64,000 bases of DNA from Sciurus carolinensis (lineage: Eukaryota; Chordata; Mammalia; Rodentia; Sciuridae), in the NCBI RefSeq assembly GCF_902686445.1, contig NC_062217.1, positions 169,351,098 to 169,415,097 on the forward strand. The letters run 5' to 3'. How positions within the stretch are numbered: the stretch's first letter is position 1; each line of letters begins with the position of its first letter. Under the pieces are notes generated by a model that was given only the letters and a program-made list of their open reading frames with translations, was not told where the DNA came from and did not search any database. Below, one piece after another: positions 32,065 through 42,510 of this stretch. The translations under genes and the position numbers were made by a program.

Positions 32065-32515
32065 TTCTGGGTGTTTATCCCTGTATGAAAAATAAAGATG
32101 GCGCTGCCCTTAGGGCTGCCCTCTGACCCCCATGATGTTGGACTGTTTGTGCTGGGACATTGCCGAGGCTGGATATGTAAAGGTTCCATCCCCAGATGGC
32201 AGTGTGGGGGAGTCCTGTGGACTTTTAGGAGGTGGTGCCCAAAGGAGGTCCTTAAGTCACTGAAAGCGTGACCTCAAAAGGGGATTGTGGGACCCCAATC
32301 TCTCAGTCTCTCTCTGCTTCCTGGCTTACAACATGTCTGCTCACTCCAACACGGGTTCCCGACATTGCTAACTGCTGCCCTCATCAGAGGCCAAACCAAT
32401 GGGGCCAAATGATCTTGAACTTGAAACTCCAAACTGTGAGCTAAATAACACTTTTCACATTATAAGTTCATTACCTCAAGTATTTTGTTGCAGTAACATG
32501 AAGCTAATACAATTA
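32065..32515 (+). mobile_element. MaLR-type LTR, sense
   Basis: GGAGGTGGTGCCCAAAGGAG, GGCCAAACCAATGGGGCCAA, ACTGTGAGCTAAATAACACT and the terminal ATGAAGCTAATACAA are the landmarks of a rodent MaLR LTR. A solitary LTR. Confidence 0.8.
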
Positions 32516-32985
32516 TATCCAAATTTCTTGGTAGTTCTTCCCAGCTTAAATTTCTAAAGATGCATTATAAGCTTAACACAAGAGAAATCTGTTTCTGCAC
32601 CCTGATGCCAAAATCTGACTATGTCTCTGGGCCCTGAGTGGTCCAGTGTCATAGTGAATAAAGGCTGGTCCCCACTTACACCGTCTCTCAAAGACCAGCA
32701 AAGGACCTCCTGTGCCTTATCTGTAGCATCCTTAGTAAATCCTCTTCCCACCCAACTCCTCCTCTAAGTTACCCGCAAGACCCACAACCAACCAGGAATC
32801 CTTTCTCAGGTGTTCTCCAACACCCCCGCCCCCAGGAGAATCTGTTCAATACCAACCTGACAAATACCTTATAGCCAGTAGACTATGAAGAAGTGTCTTC
32901 GGGGCCATTTATTTAAGAAGCAGACATTCCATAGAACAATAGGTGACACACTAGCATAGAAACTTCACAAAAGAAGAGGACCAGA
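32516..32985. other. No gene seen
   Basis: Unique DNA. Confidence 0.4.
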
Positions 32986-32989
32986 GGGT

Positions 32990-33365
32990 CACCAAGCTTG
33001 AAATAAGGTGCTCAACTTCAGGGTCATCAGGGCTGTGCAAATTAAAACCACAATGAAGTTAGAAAACACCCACTAGCGGCTAAAAGAAACAGAAAATACC
33101 CAGTATTGGCATGAAGGTAGAGCCCTGGAATGTTCCAGTGGCTGCTGGCAGCGTATAAACTGGTACCATTTGGAACCCTGCTCATCACATGCTCGACTCT
33201 GAACACATGGATTTGCAGTGATTCAGAAACTCCATTGCTAGGTAAAGACCCCAAAGAAACATGGCCATATGTTCACCCAAAGACACCTACTAGAATGTTG
33301 TGGCAGCTTTATTCCAAAAAGCTGCAGACTGGAAACTAAAAAGTGTCCATTGACTGGAAAATGGA
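32990..33365 (+). mobile_element. LINE L1 3' UTR region, sense, old
   Basis: GTGCAAATTAAAACCACAAT, GATTTGCAGTGATTCAGAAA, TTGTGGCAGCTTTATTCCAA and AAAGTGTCCATTGACTGGAA follow the L1 3' region layout. Confidence 0.75.
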
Positions 33366-33368
33366 ACA

Positions 33369-33465
33369 GGATTGCCAGACGAAACAAAGGATGCCGGTTA
33401 AATTAGAATGTCAGACAAACGACAATAATGTTTCTAGTGCAAGTTTATCCCATACAGTACATTAT
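33369..33465 (+). mobile_element. Half of a palindromic DNA transposon (MITE)
   Basis: GATTGCCAGACGAAACAAAG, ATGCCGGTTAAATTAGAATG and GTGCAAGTTTATCCCATACA match one arm of a palindromic mammalian MITE whose both arms are visible at 60388-60560. The name may be MER53; I am not certain. Confidence 0.6.
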
Positions 33466-33689
33466 CCAAAATGAACTACTGCTGTAGATGGGTCTCGCAG
33501 GCATAAGGAGAGGAAAAGGAGCCAGATACACACACAAATGAAAATTGTGTGAGTCCATGTATCGTGTGTCATATTCAAAAGCACGAAACTCAACCCTGCT
33601 GTTAAAAGTCAGGATGGTGGAAGATCCTGGAAGAGGCATGAGGAGCATTTGGGGAGCCTGGAACATTCTGTTTCTTTCTCTCTTTTAAT

Positions 33690-33813
33690 TTTTTTAGTTG
33701 TACATGGACATGATGTCTTTATTTTATTTATTTTTTATGTGGTGCTGAGACTCAAACCCAGTGCCTCACACAGTCTAGGCAAGCACTGTACCACCGAGCC
33801 ACAACCCCAGCCC
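33690..33813 (-). mobile_element. ID SINE with sciurid tail, antisense
   Basis: TTTAGTTGTACATGGACATG (tail), TATGTGGTGCTGAGACTCAA (B box region) and CCGAGCCACAACCCCAGCCC (5' end) show a complete ID with the lineage-specific 3' extension. The B box has lost its CpG. Confidence 0.92.
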
Positions 33814-34879
33814 GTGTCATTTCTTGATCGGGTGCTGGTTGCACAGCTGTGCTATTTGTGACCATTCACCAGCTGAACACTTGGGATATGGCCCTTTGTA
33901 GGCGTGGCTGGCGTTCCCACTAGGAAGCGTCCGTTGCCCAGTGGACTCTCACTTTAAGGGTCAGCCTGGATCTGTCTGAAAACTCTACTCCATCCTCTGT
34001 TAATGGATTCTTCGCCATCAACACACATCGCAGGTGTATTTTGCATGTTTGCAAAAATTACAAGTGCTTCTCACAGAACACTGTTTCCTTGGGGAGCAGC
34101 TGATTGCCTGTAATGGGAGGGGAAAGTCAGGATTTCAGTGGGTGTGTGGAGGGTCCCAGGAGGATAGGGGCCCACAAGGACTCACCTGGCAAGGATTCCT
34201 GTGACAGAACAAAAATGGCTTTCAAAACCCAGAGACAGGACCTGCTCCTGCCCGCTTAGGATTAAATCCTGGTTGCCTATGAAGTGCCCTCAAACTTGAC
34301 CTGTGCAGATTGTACTGCCCGAGAGTGGCCGTGCTGCATTTGCTGCCCAGCATGCTCATCTGGAAACGGGCTACACACCCATCAAGGTGGAGTCCATTTC
34401 CCTTCCCTTGAACCTGGGGAGAGAAGAGGGCTTTGCCCGGCCTTTGGGGGTAGAATGTAGCAGAGGGGATGTAATGTGACCACAGGGCTAGATCCCCAGA
34501 GGAGCTGCCCTCCACCTGGTTAGCTTGTGCGGCTGTGGGTGGAGCCTGTGCCTCCACTAAAGCCCAGCCACTGGGAAACCGCCACGTGGAGAAAACCAGC
34601 AGGCCCTGCAGGGAGGCTGGCTAAGAGATGGTACCAACTGGCAGACGTGAGGGAAGACCCTCCAGAGGAGTCCAGGCCCCAGACATCAACACCCCAAGGC
34701 ATCAGCCCCCAAGACTTCCCAACAAAGCTCTGATCATCATGGAGCACAGAGCTCCTGCGTGCCCGTCCACATCCCTGACCCACAGCCATGAGCAAGATAG
34801 CATGGACATTTTCATTAATTGGTTTGGGGTGGCTTGCTTCACCCCAACAGTAACTGAAATAAAAAGATGTGGGCTATTG
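33814..34879. other. No gene seen
   Basis: Unique DNA with short frames. Part of 34700-34860 might belong to the MaLR neighbourhood but I cannot show it. Confidence 0.4.
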
Positions 34880-35240
34880 ATTTGATCTAAATGTCCCCAA
34901 AAAACCTATGTGCTGAAGGCTTCCTTCCAGGGTGGTGCTCTTGGGAAGTACGGGAGCCTTTGGGAGGTGGGGCTTCATGGGAGGTCTTGGGTCATTAGGG
35001 CCATGCCCTTGAAGGGGACTGTAGACCCTGGTTCCTTTGTCTTCTTCACTTCCTGGCCACGAGGTGCAGTTCTGCTGGACACAAGCTCCCACCGTGGCAT
35101 CTGCATCCCCTGGGTTTAAAAGCAGCAGTCAACCAATCATGATCAGCAACCTCAAAAGCCACAAGCTGACGCAAACTTTATCCTTGGAAGTTGACCATCT
35201 CAGGCATGTGTTCCAGTGATGGGAGACTCTAACACAGCTT
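34880..35240 (+). mobile_element. MaLR-type LTR, sense
   Basis: TTTGATCTAAATGTCCCCAA, CCTTTGGGAGGTGGGGCTTC, GTCTTGGGTCATTAGGGCCA and the terminal GAGACTCTAACACAG mark a full-length solitary LTR. Confidence 0.8.
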
Positions 35241-35914
35241 GTACCAGTTAGGTGACTCCACAAAGTGACTCCTCAAAGCCAGCTGAGGGAACTCCCAGCC
35301 ACAGCGGCAGGAGCTGGTCCCCCAGCCCTGTCATGCGGCAAAGCCCAGGACCGCTGCTTACAGAGAAACCTCCAGAGACGGTTCATCAGAGTGAGGGCCT
35401 GCGCGAATGGCAGTGGCTCAGATCCCTAGAGCTGTCGGGGCAGCAGGCCCTTGGGCTGGTGCTGGAGAATGGACTTCTTAAGACTCCTGCTGAGGGACAC
35501 TGGCTCCTAGGGCAAGAAGTCAGCAGTGGGGCAGAGACATGGTGCCAAGGAGGATTGGCAGGCTTTCCGGGGCTGCCACCCCAAGCTGGGTGCAGAGCGT
35601 GCTTTCCTGTTGGAGGTCAGAACCAGGCTGTGGTGCACGGAGGCCCGTGACTCACACACTCACACGCCCCCCAACCCCCACCTGGTGGCATGAGCCACGT
35701 CACTCACACATAAAGATGCCCACCCCTCTGTGAGTGTCCCCCCCTCATGGGCAGGACTGTTCACTCACCCTCCCAGACAGAAAGATGGCAGAAAGTGGCG
35801 AGCTCCCAGCTGGGCACAAGGAGCGGCCCAGGGGACTTGGGGGCTACGGTGGGGCCAAGTTCCATGAATGAAAGGAGACCTGGAAGACCCAGGAAACCCC
35901 TACCACATAGAATG
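35241..35914. other. No gene seen
   Basis: GC-rich unique DNA. Confidence 0.4.
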
Positions 35915-35917
35915 GGA

Positions 35918-35967
35918 AATTCACACGGACACTAAAGAAGGCTAAATTCACACGGGGCTAAAGAAGG
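35918..35967. repeat. Tandem duplication of ~25 bp
   Basis: AAATTCACACGG...CTAAAGAAGG occurs twice in direct succession just before a composite SINE. Confidence 0.8.
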
Positions 35968-36303
35968 TTTGTTTGGTTGGTTTGGGAGTTTTGTTGTTGT
36001 TTTGGGATTGAACCAGGGGTGCTCAACCACTAAGCCACATCCCAACCCTTTCTGTTTTTTTTTAAATTTGAAACAGGGACTCACTAAGTTACTGAGGCTG
36101 GCTTTGAACTTGCGATCCACCTCCTCAGCCTCCTGAGCTGCTGGGATTATAGGCTGCAGCACAGGACCCGGCTGTCTGCTTGTTTTGAAACATGGTCTCG
36201 CTAAGTTGCTCAGGCTGGTCTGGAACTCCTGGGCTCCAGCAAGCCTCGCGCCACTGCCTTCCGAGTAGCAGGGACTGCAGGTGCCCACCACCATACCCAG
36301 CTC
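35968..36303 (-). mobile_element. Tripartite SINE, B1-B1-ID, antisense
   Basis: On the minus strand the order is a B1 monomer (36303-36181, from GAGCTGGGTATGGTGGTGGG), a second B1 monomer (36172-36065, GGAGGCTGAGGAGGTGGATC), an A-rich linker, then an ID unit (36050-36003, GGATGTGGCTTAGTGGTTGA). The usual squirrel composite has one B1. The first B1 ends GACCATGTTTCAAAACAAGC and joins the second with no clear flanking duplication. Confidence 0.85.
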
Positions 36304-37489
36304 AAGGGAGCTTTACAGGCATCCGCATGGTGGTGAGCGGTGCAGATGGGTTTTCAGGCCCGTGCCCCGGGACAGCATGGCGGAGGGGGAGATTTGGCAT
36401 GATGACTAGTTCCCTGGGGAGAGAGCCGCTGGGCCTCAACAGAACATGGCTGTAGAACAGGAGAGGGTGGAGGCCTCGGAGGACAGGCCCCGGTGGCTGA
36501 CTATTTGCAGCTTGGAGAGGCCTTGGGCATGCACGGCAGGGGCAGGGGCAGGGGCCGACAATGCAGCTGGGGGCACAGGAGGAGGGACAGGCTTGGGAAC
36601 AAGCCGGGCTCCGGTTGTTCAGTCTGTCTGTGCTGCAGCCATGAGGTTGGAGCCAGGCCCGCCTCCCCGCCTCTGCAGCAGGGGCCAGCAGGAACAGTGT
36701 GACGCAGCTGCTGATGAACCAGGAGACCCTGGCGAGAGGGCAGGTGCCAGGTCTACCTGTGAGCCCTGAGGCCCTCATGGAATCCGGGTGCACATGCCAT
36801 CGCCTCCGCCCCTCTCAGGCCTGAGCCCCTGGTGTGCTGGCCAGTCATTCACTGTCCCTCACAGCCTGCCAAAAAGCTCTCCAAGTCTTGTCCCATCCCT
36901 CCCACAGTGACCCAAGCCTGTCCTCTCCTTCTGGGCCCAGCTTGGACCCACAGGCCAGGCACGACATCTACCGCTGTCCCTGCAGATGGTGAGCCCAGCC
37001 CAGTTCCGTGAGAGGGATTATTTTTGAAACCTGTTTGCAAGGCAGATTTCTCACAAATGCAGAAAGGCAAAGCAAATTCGATAGATGTTTTAAAAGCAAC
37101 GAAAAACACTGAGTTCAGCGCTTTCCTCGCCTCTTCGCCCTACACGTTCAGACTGCCGAGTACCTCCCTCCCCAAACCAGCACGGTGACAGAGAGTGCCC
37201 ACCAGGCCCAGGGACAGGTGGAGTGGGGTGGGCTGCCATGGACATTCTGGGGACCCTGAATGGCAGAGCCCTGGGCTGAGTCTCAGGACCATCTGGCCCC
37301 ACCTTGGGGTCAACAGACTTGGACGCTCTCTCCCCTGCGTCCTGCTGTCCCTTCCTGGGCTCCCTGTCTGCACAGCCGGGAAGAGGGAAGGCAGACCTTT
37401 CACACTGCCATCTTCCCTTCCTCACTGTCCCTCTGTCCCCAGGTCCCGAGGTTCTGCCCTCTTAGGGTTTCTCCCCTTCATCACACAGC
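36304..37489. other. No gene seen
   Basis: GC-rich with a short (GGGGCA)n run near 36538. 37000-37110 is a small AT-rich patch. Frames around 36302-37425 are open on both strands. Confidence 0.4.
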
Positions 37490-37960
37490 ACCTCCTCCAT
37501 ATCTAGTATTTCCTGCTCCACTGGAAGGGCTGCCTGGAGCACAGGGGTCCGCCATGCTCTCCCTCATCAATCCTCTGTGGCTCCCACTGCCTGCACATTC
37601 AAGTCCACCTCTTCCTGGCCACACTCTGAATTCCCCAGGCCCTGCTGAAACAGACTCCAGCAGGCACCCAGTCCTTCCCTGCTGCTCCGAAGGCGTCAGC
37701 CACATGAGCTCAGCTCTCACACCTCTGCCTGCTTCTCCTACCCTGTGACCCTGGGGGAAGGAGGGCCCACTGGTCTTCATCTCGAAGCCCCCAGGAGAGT
37801 CCAGGCCATGCCACCTGCTACCACAGGTCCACCAGAATTTCAGTGGCAGTTTGGGACTCACGTCATGCACCGCATTTGCCTTCCTGGCCGGGAGGCCTTC
37901 CCTGAGCTCACCCAGGCTCCCAGCTCTGGCCCTCCTGCTCCTCCCCACGTGGCCTCTGGC
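37490..37960 (+). mobile_element. LINE L2 3' region, sense
   Basis: CTCTGTGGCTCCCACTGCCT, CACATTCAAGTCCACCTCTT and CCGGGAGGCCTTCCCTGAGC follow the L2 order ('cagtggctccccattgcc', 'ataaagtccaaactcc', 'gaagccttccctga'). Heavily eroded. Confidence 0.6.
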
Positions 37961-38224
37961 GTACTCTCTGTGGGACAGCACACCCATGTTTTAACCCCGT
38001 CACCTATGACGTATCTCTCCACTCACGTTCTATTAGCAAGAACTCACAACACAGTCTCTCCCTGGGCGGTGGGAAATGTGGCTGCTGGGCAGGGAGTCAC
38101 CGCCCACAACAGGGCTGCTCTGCACAAGGGGACCTTCGCCTGTGCCCAGCAGCGCAAATGAGGCCCATCAGTGTGCTGACCTGAATGCACCCAGAGGGGA
38201 AGAGGAGGGCAGCGGGAAGGATCC

Positions 38225-38290
38225 CCTTAACATTTATTGAGCACCTAATACCTGCCAGGTGCACAGCAAGGTGCCACACTAAAGCCACAT
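38225..38290 (-). mobile_element. L2/MIR3-type tail, antisense
   Basis: ATTTATTGAGCACCTAATAC followed by CTGCCAGGTGCACAGCAAGG is the antisense L2/MIR3 3' end. Confidence 0.75.
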
Positions 38291-38500
38291 GGTGTGAGTG
38301 AGGGGACCCAGACTTGAAGCCAGAGAGGCCAGGTTCCATTTCAGCCTCCAGGTGTGGGTGAGTCCATGGCCTTGCCAAGGCCTTGTCTGACTCCTCCACG
38401 AAATGAGAGCGTGCCCACCCCCAGGATGCAGGGAAGGAGGCACAGGACACCGCACACAGTAGGTACTCAGGCCATGGAAGTACCGTTATGAAGCTTAAAT
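38291..38500 (+). mobile_element. MIR SINE, sense
   Basis: GCCAGAGAGGCCAGGTTCCA, GGCCTTGTCTGACTCCTCCA and CACACAGTAGGTACTCAGGC match sense MIR. The text between is gapped. Confidence 0.6.
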
Positions 38501-40189
38501 AACCCTGAAACTGGAAAACCAAATCACAAGTGTCCTGGCCAGAACACGCTCCAAATCTGTGCTTTCACCAAGTTTGCACACAGCTCCCAGGGTGCCCTGA
38601 GTCGTCCTTTCTGGCTGGGGTCCTGGCTGACGCTCAAGGAGCTGGGGCCCCTCCTGCACTTGTGGCTCCCTCCTTCATCTGACCTCTCACCTGCAAGGTC
38701 CTACGCTATGGGCCCGATGCTGCCACCGCCACCCACGCCCTCTCACAGGAGAGCTGCTAGCAGTTCATAAAAATCCCCCGGAGCCCGGGCCAAGACCCGC
38801 TGTCCTCCCGTCACCCAGCCCTCCCGCGTACATCCTTCATGGCCTGTCCCAAATGCCCCACCTTCTGCTGTGACCTTATCCAAGCTTTGGGGGCCACTGG
38901 TCCCCTTTCACATGCGCCATTTCTCAGAGTCAAACCTGCAGACAAAAAATCTCCCAGCTACCCGACCCTTTCAAATCCTTCCTTCAGGCTGATGCAGCGG
39001 ATGAGCCAAGACCCTCTAAGGCACAAGGAAGCAAATCAGAGCCCGAGTTGCCCACAGTCAGCCCACACCTGCCCTGGAGGTTTCCAGGGGCCCTTCACCT
39101 ACTTCCATGGAGGGAGAGGCGTGGTGACTCCTCAGACCGCGGGTGCAGACCTGACCCAGCAGAAAGCCCGAGCAGCAGGTCCAGAGGCGGCAAGGAAGTC
39201 CCAGCCCTGCAGCTGGCAGCTGCCTAAACGCTGTCAGTCATCAAAAGAGACACGTAGCTGCCCTCCCTGCACCAGGCACACTGTGGGCCTTAAGCCTCAA
39301 GGATCTGCCGAGGAGGTGAAAATGCAGACAGCCCGCGTCCCTGCTTGGAAGAGGACCTGCCACCTCAGAACCTGCCTCCCTCCCTGGCAGCTCGTCTCGT
39401 TGATGTATCAGTCAGGGGACAGCTTCTGGCACACCCGGAGCCCGCAGGTTGCCAGGTGTGCAGAGAGAAGGCCCCACCCACTGCCTGGGCTATATCTTCC
39501 CTGTGCTTGATCCTCAGCCAGCAAGACTGAGCCTAGGCAGGACTGTGGGCAGGAGGCCAGGCCAGACCAGGCGCTACAGCCTGCCAGGCCCTGTGGCTCG
39601 TTCATGTTTGATACCTAGTCGTCTTTCATCCACACCGAGGTGCCCAGTGGGGCTGAGGCGAGTTAAATCAATGGAGCCCAGGTCGGGCACCAGGAGGGAA
39701 ATGTACCTCGGTGTCTTCATCCACACCCGGGGCAGCAGCAGGTTCAACCCTGCCAAGGAGAAGGCGCCTCCCCAGCCCACCCCACAGACGAGCCCAGTGC
39801 AGATCTCCGGGCCCCGGCCTCAGTCCCTCCACCGTCCTGCAGTTAGGGGAGGACACGTGCCATCTTCAAGTTCCCAGATGTACGTCCCAGCAGCCTGGCT
39901 CCACGGGGCTCCCAGTTGCTCCCATCTTCTAGATGGGCTGTGTTTTTCCAGGGTTCCTGGGGCCGGGCCCTGTCCTGCAGCTGCAGACGCTCTGGCCACA
40001 GAGGTCCCCACGGCACCCTGGGGCTTCAGAGCCAGAGTCTGCCTGCTCAGGAGTCAGCCTGACACCCCAGGCTCACAGCAGAGCCACCCAGGCCTTCAAC
40101 AGCAGGAGAGGGACTAGCAGTCCATGACCAGGCAGACGAGGGATCAGAATTTGCTCAGCTTCTGAGCCAGGGTCCAGGGCTCAGCTCCA
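38501..40189. other. No gene seen
   Basis: GC-rich. The two largest frames (38839-39510, 39449-40117; ~222 codons each) overlap in different phases with no domains, so neither is called. Confidence 0.45.
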
Positions 40190-40540
40190 CCTTGGCCTCC
40201 TCGCTCCTGCCCCCGGGCTGGGCACAGCTGTTCCCTCTACTCCAGACAGCCCTCCCCACCCCTTCACGAGGCTCCTCCTGGCCTTTCAGGTCCTCACCTG
40301 TGTGTGGCCACCTCCAGGAAGCCTTCTCTGACCACCTCCAATCGGGGATAAAAGCCCCCTCAGCTCCTTCACTGAAAGTCCCCTGAAGCCCCCATCACTG
40401 TGTAAGGGAAGAGCTTGTCTGTCCCCTCTGTAGGCCGCGAGACCCACAGGACATACAGAGACCTGTCTGCTTGCCGCAGGCCCTGACGCAGCACTTCATA
40501 GGTAACTGCTGCTCAAATTAAAAAAGAATAAATTATACTG
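40190..40540 (+). mobile_element. LINE L2 3' end, sense
   Basis: GGAAGCCTTCTCTGACCACC, CCCCATCACTGTGTAAGGGA and ACGCAGCACTTCATAGGTAA follow the L2 3' region to its end. Confidence 0.75.
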
Positions 40541-41104
40541 ATGGATGGGTGAAGGGACACTGGGCTGGCCAGTCCTCCCCAAGGACCTGTGTAGCCAGAA
40601 AGCTCTGTCCTCTTCCACAGCTACCCTGGCTGGTGTGTGGGGCCCCATCTATGCCGACTCCTGAGCTCCCGGACCTTCCAGGCCAGCCCTCTCCCCAGAA
40701 TCAGAACTTCCAGAGCTGGCGGGCCCTGGCTCAGGCAAGCCACTCCTACGAGGGGACTGGCTGTGGGCCTGGTGGCCCAGGCAGGCCAGGCCCTGCTCCC
40801 ACGGTGCAGGGAAGAGCCATCAACATCCCATACTCACTCTGCTGCACACATGTGACTCCTATCTCCACATCCCCCTGCAACAGGTCCTGCAGACCCTGTT
40901 AAGGCCCTGACTCTACTTTTATGGGAGGTACTGATGGAGGCCGTGGTCCCACACCCCAATTCTCTGCTGCACGCTGGTCAGGGCCTGTGGTCTCAATGCC
41001 AAGAATCAGCTCACTCACACCTGGCCCTACAGCTCAGATCTCAGGGCCCCAAGGTTCCCTCCTGAGACCATTCTACACTCCACCCAGTGAAAAGGCATCC
41101 ATAA
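40541..41104. other. No gene seen
   Basis: GC-rich unique DNA. Confidence 0.4.
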
Positions 41105-41109
41105 TGCTC

Positions 41110-41505
41110 CCCAGTTGCTCTGAAGACCTCTATGTTCCCCCACTTGGTGTGAAGACCTACCTGTGCCCCCACCTGGTGTGAAGACCTCCATGTTCTCCCA
41201 CCTGGTGTGAAGACCTGTTTCCCCACCTGGTGTGAAGACCTCCATGTTTTTCCATCTGGTATGAAGACTTCCATGTTCCCCCAATCTGGTAAAGACCTCC
41301 ATGTTTCCTGATCTGGTGTGAAGACCTCCATGTTCCCCCATCTGGTGTGGAGACTTCTATGGTCCCCCCATCTGGTGTGAAGACCTCCATGTTTCCCCAT
41401 CTGGTGTGAATCATTCACTCTCTCCCCACCTGGCATGAAGACCTTCGTGCTCTCCCCATTAAGTGTCAAGACTTCCACACACTCTCCTTCTGGTGCACAC
41501 CCACA
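41110..41505. repeat. Minisatellite, 29 bp unit, ~13 copies
   Basis: The unit begins TGGTGTGAAGACCTCCATGT and ends CCCCATC. Successive lengths are mostly 29, with copies of 25, 27 and 30. Divergence rises at both ends. Minus-strand frames encode repeated Gly-Leu-His-Thr-Arg-Trp or Glu-Val-Phe-Thr motifs, an artefact of the unit. Not CRISPR: there are no unique spacers. Confidence 0.96.
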
Positions 41506-42170
41506 CTCCACCCTGTTCAAGCAGTTTCCCTGGCCAAGAGGCCTTCCAACACCTTTCTGACTGCGAGACGTCCACAGATCCTTCAAGGGCCTCCCCGACC
41601 TTCTCCTTCCTGAACTCTCTGATCATCCACCAGAGAAGCTCCTCATTTGTCCTGACTCCGTTCACTCCCCAGCACTTCCCATGAGGGCATCTTCACCGGT
41701 CCTTGCTTCCTATGGAGCAGGGAGTCCTCCAGGGAGCCCCTCCTGGTGCCCCAGCTGCAGCCTCAGCCTCACCCAACCAGTGCCATCCCAGTCAGCTGCA
41801 CCTTGTTCTCTGACCTGGACCTTGTGCCCAGGCCTGTTCACCTGCCGCTGCTGATGCCAGGCAGGTGGACGATCTATGGGGTCGTCCTCTGTTTCTGGAT
41901 TTCATTTTGGCCCTGGACCCACCTCCCTGACCAGTCTGTACTCCGCAGGTCCTCCATTTCCAGCCGAGTCTCTTTCTTCAGACCCTCTGCCCTATTCCAA
42001 GCCCTGGATTCCTGCTTATCAGGAAGGAGAGAGTGGGAGTCCCAGATGGGACACACACTTTCCGGTCAATATCATTTGTTCAGAATTCCTTAACCCTCCC
42101 CACCGAACACAGGATCCCTGTGGACAGAAGTATTTTAGTCCTTTCTGCTGCCAAGAATTATACTGTACGA
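41506..42170. other. No gene seen
   Basis: Unique DNA with short frames. Confidence 0.4.
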
Positions 42171-42175
42171 ATGTA

Positions 42176-42354
42176 CAGTCACACGTTGCTGACCAGAGAT
42201 AGTTCTGAGAAACGTGTCATTAGGCACACAGCATTGAGCATACTTGCACAAACTCAGATGACCACGATGTTGTCACCAAGTGACACAAAATTAAGGGACC
42301 ACCTACCTAGGTGTGTTCTGTCGACTGAAACGTCCCTCCAGAGCAGGTGACTGA
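42176..42354 (+). mobile_element. Small inverted-repeat DNA transposon (MITE-like), copy 1
   Basis: Left end ACAGTCACACGTTGCTGACC and right end GAGCAGGTGACTGAG are roughly reverse-complementary. Inner landmarks TTCTGAGAAACGTGTCATTA and GTCGACTGAAACGTCCC fit a common mammalian repeat ('gttctgagaaatgcgtcgttagg ... gaccgaaacgtc'). The same family recurs at 61652-61830. Confidence 0.7.
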
Positions 42355-42384
42355 GCCACGTTTCCTCTCTCCATCGGTTGGTGG

Positions 42385-42510
42385 GTACTCGGGCTTTCTT
42401 CTTTGGGTCACTGCGGGCTACACCGTGCGAGCATTCCCGGGCGAGTCGGGCGCGCCGGGTGCTCAGCCCTCCTGGACGCACACCTGGTGTGCAAGGCTGG
42501 GTCGGGAACC
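42385..42510. promoter_or_regulatory. Small CpG cluster
   Basis: More than ten CpGs in about 125 bases, with CGGGCGAGTCGGGCGCGCCG at its centre, in DNA otherwise poor in CpG. Too short for a classical CpG island. Candidate only. Confidence 0.28.

Noticed and set aside
38839..40117. Two ~222-codon plus frames in different phases
   Set aside because: No domain, no conserved composition, and overlapping each other.
41110..41505. Possible CRISPR array
   Set aside because: Direct repeats are contiguous with no unique spacers, and the DNA is plainly mammalian.
41027..41586. Minus frames with repeated Gly-Leu-His-Thr-Arg-Trp units
   Set aside because: Translation of the 29-base minisatellite.
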